39,401 nt of DNA, taken from NCBI GenBank assembly GCA_904395315.1, contig CAJFNT010000092.1, forward strand, positions 1-39,401. The letters run 5' to 3'. This DNA is from an uncultured Clostridia bacterium. GTDB taxonomy: Bacteria > Bacillota > Clostridia > UBA1381. This document shows positions 8,181-17,389 of this stretch, in pieces (positions within the stretch are counted from its first letter, which is position 1; each line of letters starts with the position of its first letter). A model generated the notes under the pieces. The model ran no database searches. It was not told where the DNA came from and saw only the letters and a program-made list of their open reading frames with translations. The position numbers and the translations under genes were made by a program.

Positions 8181-8890
8181 TTTGCGCCCTCCTCGTCCGC
8201 TGATGCCGGGAATAAGAGGGCGCCTGCGGCCGAGGCCGCCACGGCGCAGATTATTATTGAAAAACCGCTGCTTATGAAATCGAGTGCCGGAGTATAATAG
8301 ATAACGCAGCTCAAAGCTATCGCTATGAGAGTGACGATCAGCACCGGACGTTCCTTTTTGGCCGCCGGCACGATTATTGCTATAAACATACCGTACAGCG
8401 AGACCGAAAGAGCTGAGCAAAGCGTTTCAGGCATCAAAGCGCCGAGAAACGCGCCTGCCGCTGTGCCGCCCGACCAGCCTATATACGGCAGCGCCGCGAG
8501 ACCGAGGAAATATATCGGGCGAGTTTTGCCTGAACGGCTCATTGCCACAGCGAATATCTCGTCCGTTACCGCGTGGCCGAGTATAAGTGAATGCAGTCTT
8601 GAAAATGATCTGTCAAGCTTCTGTGACAGCGAAAGGCTCATAAGAGCGTACCGCAGATTTATTACGAGCTGTGACAGCGCCATTTCTATATATGATCCGC
8701 CTCCGGCGATTATGCCTATCGCCGCAAACTGACCCGCCGAGGTCAGATTTGTCATTGATATCAGCAGAGCCTCAAACGGAGAGATGCCTGCCGCCACAGC
8801 GGCTATGCCGAATGAGAATGAAACGGCAAAGTATCCGGCGGCTATCGGTATGCCGTCTATGAGTCCCGTAAGGAACAGTGTCTTTTTCAT
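8177..8890 (-). CDS. azlC: AzlC-family branched-chain amino acid permease
   Basis: Integral membrane protein of 237 residues, the large subunit of the AzlCD exporter. Family features are the N-terminal GLIDGIPIAAGYFAVSFSFG, the NLTSAGQFA block and the LILGHAVTDEIFAV segment. The start at 8890 follows AAAGG; an open frame to 9043 runs back through the preceding terminator and is rejected. The gene begins after a rho-independent terminator that closes the AIM24 gene, so it needs read-through or an unrecognised promoter in the 40 bases between them. It heads the group azlC-azlD-ferredoxin-NapH-like-CoADR. Confidence 0.92.
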   Translation of the reverse strand: MKKTLFLTGLIDGIPIAAGYFAVSFSFGIAAVAAGISPFEALLISMTNLTSAGQFAAIGIIAGGGSYIEMALSQLVINLRYALMSLSLSQKLDRSFSRLHSLILGHAVTDEIFAVAMSRSGKTRPIYFLGLAALPYIGWSGGTAAGAFLGALMPETLCSALSVSLYGMFIAIIVPAAKKERPVLIVTLIAIALSCVIYYTPALDFISSGFSIIICAVAASAAGALLFPASADEEGAK

Positions 8891-8930
8891 TATCAAAAAC
8901 CTTTCATTTGTTTTTTGTCCTTGCGGACGT

Positions 8931-8961
8931 AAAAAACCGATACCGCGCGCGGCGGCATCGG
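8931..8961 (-). terminator. Terminator after the AIM24-family gene
   Basis: On the minus strand CCGATGCCG (8953-8961) pairs with CGGTATCGG (8937-8945) with one G-T pair and a GC-rich seven-base loop, and is followed by six T residues (8931-8936). Confidence 0.8.
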
Positions 8962-8970
8962 CATGATAAA

Positions 8971-9648
8971 TTACTGTGTCTTTGCCGGAATAAATCTGCT
9001 TATAGCCCGTGCAACGTTTGATATGGGCATGGTCTGCAGCCATACTTTTCCTGGGCCTGTAAGCACAGTGTTGAAAAAACCTTCTCCGCCGAGAAGCTTG
9101 TTCTTGAGCCCTGCTACCTGCTTTATTTCCATTGATACTCCAATCTCGAATCCGGCAACATTTCCTGTGTCCACGAGCAATGTTTCGCCGGGCGCAAGCT
9201 GATATTCTATAAGCTCCCCGTCTATTTCCGCGAAAGCCATGCCGCTGCCGGAAAGCCTCTGCATTATAAAGCCCTCGCCTCCGAAAAATCCCGCTCCGAG
9301 CTTCTTATTGAAATGTATGCTGAGTTCAACGCTCGTCTGCGCGGCGAGGAAAGAACCCTTTTGCAGTATCATTTCCTTGCCCGGACCTATCTCTAAAGGC
9401 AATATCTTGCCCGGAAAACTCGAACCGAACGTGACCATGCCGGCTCCGTTCGCGGTGAAAGTGTTCTGGAATATCGATTCGCCCGAGAGCGCCTTGGAAA
9501 ACATCTTGCCTATACCGCCTCCGTGCGTTTCCATTTTCACGTTGGGCGTCTGCCATACCATAGAGCCGCTTTCTGTTATCATCGACTCGCCGTTTTCAAG
9601 ATAGCATGTCACGACCGGAAAGCTGCCGCCTTTTATTTCATACCGCAT
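8971..9648 (-). CDS. AIM24 / TIGR00266 family protein
   Basis: A 225-residue soluble protein of the AIM24-like beta-rich family. It shows glycine-rich blocks typical of the family: GESMITESGSMVW near the start, GAGFFGGEGFIMQRLSGSG in the middle and LGGEGFFNTVLTGPGKVWLQT near the C-terminus. Bacterial members have no firmly established function; the mitochondrial namesake affects inner-membrane organisation. CAAAGGAGGA precedes ATG 9648. It has its own promoter (9710-9738) and terminator (8931-8961), so it appears to be a single-gene unit. Confidence 0.9.
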   Translation of the reverse strand: MRYEIKGGSFPVVTCYLENGESMITESGSMVWQTPNVKMETHGGGIGKMFSKALSGESIFQNTFTANGAGMVTFGSSFPGKILPLEIGPGKEMILQKGSFLAAQTSVELSIHFNKKLGAGFFGGEGFIMQRLSGSGMAFAEIDGELIEYQLAPGETLLVDTGNVAGFEIGVSMEIKQVAGLKNKLLGGEGFFNTVLTGPGKVWLQTMPISNVARAISRFIPAKTQ

Positions 9649-9709
9649 ATAAATTCCTCCTTTGTCCGAAGTGACGCGCGATCCCCGCGCTGTTTTTTCT
9701 TATAATAAT

Positions 9710-9738
9710 ATACTAACATTTTTAATGGAAAATGTCAA
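9710..9738 (-). promoter_or_regulatory. Promoter of the AIM24-family gene
   Basis: Minus strand TTGACA (9733-9738), 17-base spacer, TAGTAT (9710-9715), about 60 bases before the start codon. Confidence 0.7.
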
Positions 9739-9780
9739 TGGAGAAATAGAGGTTTTGGGGAATGAGATGTGTGAATATGC

Positions 9781-9825
9781 AAAAAAGATCCCGCAGACTG
9801 TGAAGATATCTGCAGGATCTTTTTT
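9781..9825. terminator. Terminator after the permuted NlpC/P60-like gene
   Basis: Arms 9781-9797 and 9809-9825 pair over 17 positions with one mismatch and end in A6/T6 on either side, so it can work in both directions. It directly follows the stop at 9827. Confidence 0.85.
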
Positions 9826-9826
9826 G

Positions 9827-11569
9827 TCACTTTATGTGCTTAAGGATACTTATACTGTCAGACAATACTATGTCATCGGGTAGTATCAGCATGGACAGCA
9901 CATCGCCCTTGACCGCGCTTTTAAGTCTGTGCCGCTGCTCTTTGCCGTCTATCAGTTCAACACCGCTGCTTTGCATGGCGTTTTTTATTATCTCAGCGCA
10001 CGTTACCTCTTTAGCTCCGTAAAAGCCGCCATAGCCGAACGCATAACCGTTATACTTTTCATACGCCGTCCTCACCATGTCGGCTGCTGCCGTTTCTGAA
10101 ATATCATTTACTCTGCACAGCACTATGGAATCGTAGTGTTTCCAATATCCGTCATTTTTGGAGCTCTCGGCGGTAATGAAGTCTTCCGGCATATCTGCCC
10201 CGACCCCAAGCTCAGAGTTGCGGGCTTGAAGCACATGTATCGTTTGGCCAGACACATCCATGACCATTGCAGAGTGGTTGAAATATCCGTATTTTGAATC
10301 GGACGCGGAGTTCCTGAAGAGAAGGATATCTCCGGGTCTGACCTCGGCGCACAGCTCCGCCCATCTGTTCTCGATCACAGACTGAGCTTCTCCGCCGGCC
10401 GAGGTTATTTCGGTATATGTTCCGTTTCCCAATGCCTCGTTCTTAAGCTGCAGGAAATCATTATCGATCTCTCCCTTTATCGCCTTTTTGTATGTATCGA
10501 GCTCCGTATCATCGCTGCCGCCTATAGACAGATCTATATACCGTTCGATCGCGAAAATGAGATCATTTTTTATCATAGTTTCGGGAGTTTCCGAATATAC
10601 CGAATCAGGTGATTTCAGCAAGTACAAATTGCTGCTGTCTGAACCGCTGCCCGCGGCGTATACCTCATTTTTATCAAATGTATACGCCGCCGCTTGCTTC
10701 TCGTTTGTGAGCGTGTAATCATCAAGCAGCTGACGCTTGTATATTTCACCGTTTTCATTGCTGATATAAAGCCTTCCCGAACGGGACAGATCGTATATGT
10801 CATAATCAGAGAATCTTTCTTCAATCTCATCAAGCTCGCTGTTAGATCGGGCGCTTTCATATGATCTGCCTATCAGAGAGAGCAGCGCCGCATAAGACTC
10901 TTTGTCCGGCGCCTTTTTTCCCCTCAGAACAGCTATTCCGTTTTGGTAGTCCCGAAAAGACGAGCAATTCATTATGTCTGCCAGAACATCCACAGGAAGA
11001 TATATCTGATCATCTTTCAATACAGGCTTTGACCGTATCAGCTCAGGATCGGTATTGTTATAAACTATGACATTAAACCCGGTCATGAACTGAGCCTTGC
11101 AGCCGTTTGAAAGGACGGTAACGATATTTGTGTTGTCATCGACCGATATTTCGGCTCCGAGAAATTCCGCTGTTTTGTTTAACGAGTAGACCATTTCTCC
11201 GTCGCTGATAAAAGGCTTTGAATCGGTCTTTTTCTCCTCTCCGTTTACAATAGCCGTATCGCTGTCGGCAAAGATGACCAGAGCTTCGTCTATAAGCGGC
11301 ATCACTTCCGACATATCCTTCGGCTCAACATGCTGATCACTGTCCTTTGTCTCGGTGTCTGCATGTCTATCGGCTGAAAGCCCTTCACCTCCGGTTATAG
11401 CACCGCGCGATCCCGCCGCGGTTTCTGCAGCCGCTTCCGACTGAGACGGCTGATCGTCTGTTGTGCCTGTATCCCTGCTCATGATCACCGCAGTTACGAC
11501 AGCGATCACCCCTACAGCTAAAGCGGCTATTATATACGGAATGCGATCTTTTCTCCATTTTATGCGCAT
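9827..11569 (-). CDS. Membrane-anchored stalk-domain protein with permuted NlpC/P60 (YiiX-like) fold
   Basis: A 580-residue protein with one N-terminal membrane helix (about 11-29) after a basic start and no cleavage motif. A Ser/Ala/Gly/Asp-rich linker follows, then a copper-amine-oxidase-N-like stalk domain at about 100-215, a middle region of unknown fold, and a C-terminal domain at about 400-560. That domain has RPGDILLFRN, then His432 in NHSAMVMD and later Cys524 in VTCAEIIKNA. The His-before-Cys order is that of permuted papain-like enzymes of the YiiX/LRAT-like group, which act on amide or ester bonds; the substrate here is unknown. It lies 60 bp after the SLH-VWA gene with AGGAGG before its ATG, so the two are probably cotranscribed. 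Function at the cell surface is inferred. Confidence 0.75.
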   Translation of the reverse strand: MRIKWRKDRIPYIIAALAVGVIAVVTAVIMSRDTGTTDDQPSQSEAAAETAAGSRGAITGGEGLSADRHADTETKDSDQHVEPKDMSEVMPLIDEALVIFADSDTAIVNGEEKKTDSKPFISDGEMVYSLNKTAEFLGAEISVDDNTNIVTVLSNGCKAQFMTGFNVIVYNNTDPELIRSKPVLKDDQIYLPVDVLADIMNCSSFRDYQNGIAVLRGKKAPDKESYAALLSLIGRSYESARSNSELDEIEERFSDYDIYDLSRSGRLYISNENGEIYKRQLLDDYTLTNEKQAAAYTFDKNEVYAAGSGSDSSNLYLLKSPDSVYSETPETMIKNDLIFAIERYIDLSIGGSDDTELDTYKKAIKGEIDNDFLQLKNEALGNGTYTEITSAGGEAQSVIENRWAELCAEVRPGDILLFRNSASDSKYGYFNHSAMVMDVSGQTIHVLQARNSELGVGADMPEDFITAESSKNDGYWKHYDSIVLCRVNDISETAAADMVRTAYEKYNGYAFGYGGFYGAKEVTCAEIIKNAMQSSGVELIDGKEQRHRLKSAVKGDVLSMLILPDDIVLSDSISILKHIK

Positions 11570-11629
11570 AGTGGCCTCCTGATCATTTGTATCAGTTATA
11601 TGTTGATATGTTCTCGTGCTGAGCTGTTA

Positions 11630-14600
11630 TCACAGACCGAATCTGTCAGCGATCGATTCTACCATGTCGATATTATCTCTTGCGTTTTCACATCTTGACA
11701 CTTCATTATCATAGACCTCGATATAGTTGTTTTCACCGCGTATCCGAGCATCCAACAGCAATGACACATATTTGATCAACTTGCTCTCCGTATGTGTCAT
11801 GATCGGATCGGAAACGTCATCGTAGAGATAATACTTATTTACAAAGTCGCACAGCACGTCAGAGATATCGCTCATGCACAGCATTCTGCCGCGCCCTTCG
11901 ACATCATCGCTCCATCCGAAAACTGCGTTGCATATCCCGAAGACCGCCATTCCCACATTGACCGCTATCCCGACAGGTCCGCTCGCCATCATCAAGATCA
12001 CATCAACTCCTATACCCATAGCGGATATCGTCACATTGTTTATTATCTGTGAAGCGACCTCTCCGAACTCATTCATCATAGAATTCAGCATAAATTCCGC
12101 CGCGTCGCGGGTGAACTGTCTGTTGCCGTTTACGGAGAGCTCATAGAATATCTCCGCGTTATCGCTTATCAGCGATGTGTTGGCGTTCAGTTCAGCAAGT
12201 CCGGCGGCAAGCTCATATATCCCTACAGCGGAAGCGCCTGCGTCATATACATCGGCCGTTAGGAACACGGCATCTACCGCGGTGCTGACTTTGTCTGCTA
12301 TCTTCAAAGCTTTTGTAAGTTTGGTCGGCATACCTTTCTTAACAAGCTTAGCCGTGCCTCCGTTTTGAACGCTCTTGATATCATTCTCGTAACGAGTGAT
12401 CCAGCCTTTATATGCGGCGATACTTCTTGTGCTCTTTCCGGCTTCCTTTGCGTCCTGATATGATTTTTTTGCTTTAAGGAGCTTGTCTCCCAACTCTTTG
12501 AGTATTGCTGCCTTTCTTGCATCGATCACGTCTCCTGCTGCTTCTACACCTGACCCTGCGAGTGAAGCGATATCACTGCTGTATTTGTCTATATACGCCG
12601 CTTTTTCATCTCCGAGCAGAGTCGCTGTGATCTCCTCCATCTCTTTTACGCGAACAAGATCCACTTTGGTTTGCTGTGTGCCGTTCACAAAGAAGTCAGC
12701 CATCTCGTTCGTATACTGTTTTTGCAGGTCCGTAAAAGTCACGGTGGCGATCGCGGAATCGAGGAACATAGAGCCGAGATCATCGCTGAACTCATCCGCG
12801 GCGCGCATATACTCATAGCTACTGTTGTCGGTCAGCAGTCTGAAATCTGTGGACGAATCGGACAGGTAATCGGGATTGAGCGGGTGCGGGTCATCGCCGT
12901 CCTCATATGAGTCAAAATCAGTATCGGATATTGTAGGATCCGACATATATCTTGCCATAACTCTGTTGTCCTGTTCAACGATCACTATTTCCTCGCCGTT
13001 GAGCAGCCCGTCGCCGTCCATGTCCGCGTCTCCGGAAAGATCCGTGCCCATAAGCTCTCTGGAACCGTTGCTCAGTCTCAGTTCACCCTCGAATATCAAT
13101 CTTGTGTAATAGTCCGAGATACCGTCATTATTACTGTCGGTATAGTAATCGATGGTTTCGTCTTTGACGAGCTCGAAACCGTCATATATCTGTTCCGCAG
13201 TCTCGGCATGATAGTATTTTCCGCCTGTGCTGTCTGCCAGATCCACAAGCAGAGCAGTCGCTATATCCTCGCCCAAGCCGACGGTATAAATAGTTATGCC
13301 CTCATCCTGGGCGTTTTCTATCACATTGTCATATGATCCGTCCGGCGCGGCAGGATCGTCTTCGCCGTCGGTGAGAGCGACTATGATCTTGTCGGCTCCG
13401 GGTCTGCCCGAGTCCGCAAGTTCTGTTATTGCCGAATTCAGACCGGCGTAAAGCGCGGTGCCGCCTCTGTTTCCTACAATGTTGTCTATCTGAGTCTCGG
13501 CTTCATCCTTGTCATATGTAAGCCCTGTGAGCAGCCTCTCGCTTCCCTCGGAAGCGAAGCCTATAACAGCCACACGGTCATTATCTCCCGCTGAGCCTGC
13601 GAACTGTTTCGCGGCGTCCACGCGTATTCTGTCCGGGTCATTGTTCGTGCCGTTCTTATTCGACTCCATGCTGCTGGACTCATCTATGACAAGGACCATA
13701 TCGAGGGCGCCCTGACCTGAGTTTTCCGACCCTGTGTTCTGAGACATCGGTCTTTTTATATCGGTGGCCCATGCCAGGTCGAATTCGACGCTGTTGAGCA
13801 GTATGTACTTAGCCTTGCGGGAGACCTTAGCTGTCACTTTGCCATTGCTCACGTTTTGGTTATCCACTTGCTCAAGTGTTCCGGTATCCTCATCGAAGCA
13901 GTATATCCTTGGCTGAAAATCGCTTTCCGCCTGTTCGATGGAAGTGTCATATTCAAAAGTTATCTCCGCGGATCCCAGTTCCCCGTCGACTGATATATCA
14001 TATCCGTTTGCTATGTAGCCGGGTATTGTCGGAGAAAGAAGCGGCTCATCGTTTAATGTAACAGGCTCGACTTCAAGACTTTCGACCTGATCCCCTTCAA
14101 GCTCCGCTGTCACATTCACCGCGATCGGTGTGGAATCGGTCACTTCTCCGACGGTCTCCGTCCTTGTTATAGACCCGTCATACGCGGTGGGATCTGTTCC
14201 GCAGTATATCTCCCAACCGTCATCTGCGCCGTCTCCATCTGTGTCGGCGTTATGCGGGTCTGTGCCGTATACGTTTTCCTCATCCTCGTCGGAAAGACTG
14301 TCATTGTCCGAGTCCTTTATCAACAGCGCTTCGGCGGCCGTGTTTTCTATGCCGCTGTCTATTTCCGTTCCGTTGTGATATACTCTGTAAACCATTATCG
14401 CGGCCTGTTCGCGTGTTGTGTAATCCAAAGGTGCGATCCTGTCGCCGTATCCGTTTATAACATTCTGTGTTATGGCGTACGAAACGCTCGGGAATGCCCA
14501 TGCCGATATCCCGTCTGCGTCAGTGTAGCTTGTTCTCAGCTCATACACGCTTGGATAATCATATATATTCGCGCCTTCAAACGCCTTATCGATGCATCTT

Positions 14601-14992
14601 ACAAGCATAGTGGCGAGTTCCTGTCTTGTTATCCTGACATCCGGCGCAAACTCGTCCTCCGATATGCCGTAGACGATGTTTAACCCGTAGGCCTTGGCTA
14701 CCGATTCGTTGTCGGTATCCTCAAAAGGCATATAGACCGCCTCGGACTCATTGCCGGTAACAGCGGTATAGAGGTTTACCACCAGCTCACAGAATTCTTC
14801 TCTTGTGATCTCCTGCTGATAATCGGACTTGATATCGTCCGTTAACAGATCTGCCTCATCGGCAAGTTCAAGCTCCTCCGCTGCCCAATCAGACGGAGAA
14901 CTCTGTGCCATCGCTGCCGGCGCTGAAATAATGAACAGCATAGTCAGGATCAGCACATAAGAGATCGCAGATCTCATCTTAGACCTTTCCAT
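11630..14992 (-). CDS. Surface protein with SLH repeats, calcium-binding repeats and a von Willebrand A domain
   Basis: Secreted protein of 1120 residues. A signal peptide (1-29) is followed by three SLH repeats (about 33-210) for attachment to cell-wall polymer. Next come thrombospondin-type calcium motifs (226-270, for example DSDNDSLSDEDEE and DTDGDGADDG), a beta-rich region, and a VWA domain (about 430-610) with an intact MIDAS: Asp437-Ser439-Ser441 in DESSSM, Thr512 in GGTALY and Asp542 in LTDGEDD. A second calcium-repeat block spans 615-705. The last 400 residues are mostly helical and of no family I recognise, with a Gly/Ala/Val-rich hydrophobic stretch near residue 1000. Binding of a protein or matrix ligand is inferred. 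A promoter lies at 15063-15091 and AAAGGGG precedes the ATG. It precedes the YiiX-like gene on the same strand. Confidence 0.85.
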   Translation of the reverse strand: MERSKMRSAISYVLILTMLFIISAPAAMAQSSPSDWAAEELELADEADLLTDDIKSDYQQEITREEFCELVVNLYTAVTGNESEAVYMPFEDTDNESVAKAYGLNIVYGISEDEFAPDVRITRQELATMLVRCIDKAFEGANIYDYPSVYELRTSYTDADGISAWAFPSVSYAITQNVINGYGDRIAPLDYTTREQAAIMVYRVYHNGTEIDSGIENTAAEALLIKDSDNDSLSDEDEENVYGTDPHNADTDGDGADDGWEIYCGTDPTAYDGSITRTETVGEVTDSTPIAVNVTAELEGDQVESLEVEPVTLNDEPLLSPTIPGYIANGYDISVDGELGSAEITFEYDTSIEQAESDFQPRIYCFDEDTGTLEQVDNQNVSNGKVTAKVSRKAKYILLNSVEFDLAWATDIKRPMSQNTGSENSGQGALDMVLVIDESSSMESNKNGTNNDPDRIRVDAAKQFAGSAGDNDRVAVIGFASEGSERLLTGLTYDKDEAETQIDNIVGNRGGTALYAGLNSAITELADSGRPGADKIIVALTDGEDDPAAPDGSYDNVIENAQDEGITIYTVGLGEDIATALLVDLADSTGGKYYHAETAEQIYDGFELVKDETIDYYTDSNNDGISDYYTRLIFEGELRLSNGSRELMGTDLSGDADMDGDGLLNGEEIVIVEQDNRVMARYMSDPTISDTDFDSYEDGDDPHPLNPDYLSDSSTDFRLLTDNSSYEYMRAADEFSDDLGSMFLDSAIATVTFTDLQKQYTNEMADFFVNGTQQTKVDLVRVKEMEEITATLLGDEKAAYIDKYSSDIASLAGSGVEAAGDVIDARKAAILKELGDKLLKAKKSYQDAKEAGKSTRSIAAYKGWITRYENDIKSVQNGGTAKLVKKGMPTKLTKALKIADKVSTAVDAVFLTADVYDAGASAVGIYELAAGLAELNANTSLISDNAEIFYELSVNGNRQFTRDAAEFMLNSMMNEFGEVASQIINNVTISAMGIGVDVILMMASGPVGIAVNVGMAVFGICNAVFGWSDDVEGRGRMLCMSDISDVLCDFVNKYYLYDDVSDPIMTHTESKLIKYVSLLLDARIRGENNYIEVYDNEVSRCENARDNIDMVESIADRFGL

Positions 14993-15062
14993 AATGTATC
15001 CCCTTTCTTATCTGTGTTTATTTACATGACTGCCGCGGATCCTGATGCAGCCCTGTAAATAA

Positions 15063-15091
15063 AGTATATCATATCCAGTTTATAAATTCAA
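15063..15091 (-). promoter_or_regulatory. Promoter of the SLH-VWA gene
   Basis: Minus strand TTGAAT (15086-15091), 17-base spacer, TATACT (15063-15068), about 70 bases before the start codon. The remaining 15092-15240 stretch of this 340-bp intergenic region shows no convincing gene. Confidence 0.65.
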
Positions 15092-15240
15092 GGACATTTT
15101 TGTGGGATTTGCCTATAATATGCAGAAAGAACGGGACCTTCACGGTGGATCACGGCTGCTCTCTTTTAAAGCGGATATTGTTTTCTGTGTCATCGTCTCC
15201 TTGATATTGCCTTTAAATCCTTTTTATGATATAATTATTT

Positions 15241-15272
15241 ACGGATTTTGCACGAAAAAAGCGGATTCTGCA
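15241..15272 (+). promoter_or_regulatory. Tandem LytTR-type operator upstream of the regulator/kinase operon
   Basis: Two direct repeats, ACGGATTTTGCA at 15241 and GCGGATTCTGCA at 15261, are 20 bases apart from start to start. The second starts 19 bases before the -35 box. An equivalent pair with identical spacing lies at 17431-17462. Direct repeats one to two helical turns apart just upstream of -35 are how LytTR regulators such as AgrA, ComE and VirR bind. Assignment to the adjacent LytTR regulator is inference. Confidence 0.7.
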
Positions 15273-15279
15273 AAAAGAA

Positions 15280-15308
15280 TTGTATTACAGTGAAAAATTT
15301 AGTATAAT
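15280..15308 (+). promoter_or_regulatory. Promoter of the LytTR regulator/kinase operon
   Basis: TTGTAT (15280-15285), 17-base spacer, TATAAT (15303-15308). The weak -35 fits a promoter that needs an activator. Confidence 0.7.
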
Positions 15309-15332
15309 CATTTTGTAAAAGGGGACATTTGT

Positions 15333-16037
15333 ATGAGATACATTATAGTAGATGATGATAAGTTTTTTAGCGAGACCATGAGCAGTTTGCTCGTCGGCGC
15401 TCCCGAAACGGAAGACGCGGAGATACGGAGGCACGGTTTTGATGACGTTGAGCTGTCAGGGATAGAGGACGATGACGTGTTCTTCCTTGATATAGCAGAC
15501 GGGAGCGATGAAAACGCGGGGATAAGGCTGGCCCGCAGGATACGCGATGAAAACGATCGGGCGCATATAGTTTTTATAACATCGTATGAGAGTAAAGCGC
15601 GGGACACTATTACAGGACTGATACGGCCGTCGGGTTTTTTGGTAAAGCCGATATGCGGTGTCGAAGAAGAAAAACTCCGCGTTTTTCTGAAACTCCTGCA
15701 TGAGAAAGATAATAGGGCCATAAGCCTTAAGAGCGGGACAAAATATTTCGATGTCGCGGTCAGAGATATAATTTACATACGAAAGACGGACAGAAAAACA
15801 TCCGTGTATACCGAGAATTCATTTTATCAGGTGAGGCAAACATTTGTAAAGATATTAAAGGAGCTTGACGATGATTTTATCGTTGTGGACAAAGGCGCTG
15901 CTGTTAACATCAAAAAGGCGCGCGCGTATGAGCCCGCAACGCGTTTGATACATATGGAGGGCGGTGTTACCGTATACTGCTCCAGAGACCGGGCAAAGAT
16001 GCATCGTGATATATTGAACAGATTAGAGGTGATATGA
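15333..16037 (+). CDS. LytTR-family response regulator (AgrA/ComE type)
   Basis: Cytoplasmic DNA-binding regulator of 234 residues. The receiver domain (about 1-120) has the acidic pocket IIVDDD at the N-terminus, the probable phospho-acceptor Asp53 in VFFLDI, and the conserved Lys of FLVKP near 113. The C-terminal half is a LytTR domain, recognisable from the ISLKSGTKYFDVAVRDIIYIRK start, the YQVRQTFVKIL segment and the VVDKGAAVNIKKA block. LytTR domains bind tandem direct repeats; matching repeats lie upstream of this gene and of the cassette after the kinase. The ATG follows AAAGGGG. Its stop overlaps the kinase start (ATGATG at 16034-16039). No AgrB or AgrD gene is nearby, so the signal is unknown. 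Confidence 0.93.
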   Translation: MRYIIVDDDKFFSETMSSLLVGAPETEDAEIRRHGFDDVELSGIEDDDVFFLDIADGSDENAGIRLARRIRDENDRAHIVFITSYESKARDTITGLIRPSGFLVKPICGVEEEKLRVFLKLLHEKDNRAISLKSGTKYFDVAVRDIIYIRKTDRKTSVYTENSFYQVRQTFVKILKELDDDFIVVDKGAAVNIKKARAYEPATRLIHMEGGVTVYCSRDRAKMHRDILNRLEVI

Positions 16038-17329
16038 TGGACTTTGTATATACGGTATCGTCGGCGCTGGTGGGCGTGTCGTGGTCGGTGAGTCTGGTGT
16101 TGCTTTTGACGCGTGTGTTTGATATCAGGATGTCCGCAGCGAAGATAACGTTTTATATTGCCAGTATCACCTGTCTGTTTACGGCGATGTTCATGGTCTT
16201 TGACGACAGCATGGTGGAATACAGGACTACCGTTACAATTGTTTACGTATTCGCGCTTATATACTCGAACATAAAAAAACTGCAGAAAAGCGTGATGATC
16301 TTCAGCGTATATGTGGTGATATTGTCTGCCGCCGAAACGGTTGATATAATCCTTGTGTACAATGTGTTCGATTATACGCCTATAACATGCTTTGTGATAA
16401 ACACGATAAGCATGCAGCTGTTTACAGCAGCGGCATACGGTGTGAAAAAGCTTCTTATAAGTCTTGTGAATGCGGAAAAGACAGACAGGGAGACAAAGCT
16501 GCTCACTGTCCTTGCCGCGATATCGATATTCCTGGCTACCTACGTTCAGCTGGAATTTGAATACAGTCTGTTAAAGGGAGAGGATATGAATCCGAAGACA
16601 TATGGATTGTTTCTGGCGATAACGGCGGTCACATATCTTGCTGCGGCGATCGCGGCGATGGGATTTATAAAGAGCGCGAGCGAGGAGCGCAAGAACAGGA
16701 TAATAACGGAGCAGCAGCGGATACTTGAGGAAATGCACGACGGAACACGCGTGTTCCGCCACAATTATAAGAACACGATAATAGCGATAAAGGGCTATTG
16801 TGACACAGGCGATTATGATAGTCTTGCGGAGCGGATAGACGAGCTCTATAATGATATGGACGATGTTTACAGCGGTGGTCAGCTAAGAGATGTCTTGAAG
16901 ATAAGCGACGCGGGGCTGAGAAATCTTATAATGTTAAAAACGCTCGAGGCGCAGCGCAGAGATATCTCGGCAGATCTGAAGATCAGCGGAGAACATTTTG
17001 ACGCGTTTGAAAATATAAATGTGCTCAATGCCGTAGGAGCGCTTTTGGACAATGCTGTTGAATCGGCAGAGAGCTCGGCGGAAAAATATATGGCTCTGGA
17101 GCTCGGTAATGACAGCGGAAGACAGACGATGATAATATCGAACAGTATAGATAAAAAACCGGATATGAGCCGGATAATGAGCAAGAACTATTCAACTAAG
17201 GATCAGAGCGGACTGGGATTATATTATGTCAGCCGCGTGATAGCCAAACGAAAGAATATGGACATAGCGTTCAACTGCACCGACAAATTGTTTTGCGTGT
17301 GTCTGGAGACTGTGGAAACCGGAGAATAA
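16034..17329 (+). CDS. AgrC-like GHKL sensor histidine kinase
   Basis: A 431-residue membrane kinase. About six hydrophobic segments fill the first 215 residues, followed by a coiled-coil-like stretch and the dimerisation/phosphorylation helix with His243 in VFRHNYKNTI. The GHKL ATPase domain has the N box with Asn340 in GALLDNAVESA and the G box GLGLYYV (393-399). This is the quorum-sensing-type HPK10 architecture, whose members sense peptides or cell-envelope cues. Two adjacent ATGs (16034 and 16037) are possible; both overlap the regulator stop, which indicates coupled synthesis. A terminator follows at 17390. The kinase presumably phosphorylates the LytTR regulator; its ligand cannot be deduced. 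Confidence 0.93.
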   Translation: MMDFVYTVSSALVGVSWSVSLVLLLTRVFDIRMSAAKITFYIASITCLFTAMFMVFDDSMVEYRTTVTIVYVFALIYSNIKKLQKSVMIFSVYVVILSAAETVDIILVYNVFDYTPITCFVINTISMQLFTAAAYGVKKLLISLVNAEKTDRETKLLTVLAAISIFLATYVQLEFEYSLLKGEDMNPKTYGLFLAITAVTYLAAAIAAMGFIKSASEERKNRIITEQQRILEEMHDGTRVFRHNYKNTIIAIKGYCDTGDYDSLAERIDELYNDMDDVYSGGQLRDVLKISDAGLRNLIMLKTLEAQRRDISADLKISGEHFDAFENINVLNAVGALLDNAVESAESSAEKYMALELGNDSGRQTMIISNSIDKKPDMSRIMSKNYSTKDQSGLGLYYVSRVIAKRKNMDIAFNCTDKLFCVCLETVETGE

Positions 17330-17389
17330 GGTCGTATTCGCAATAAACAAGTAATTTTCAAAATTTTGTATATAACGATTCCTGTAGTG

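Noticed and set aside
15102-15293. 63-residue reading frame upstream of the LytTR regulator, considered as a signal peptide gene
   Set aside because: It starts at GTG without a ribosome site, overlaps the LytTR-type operator, and has no AgrD-like features or AgrB partner.
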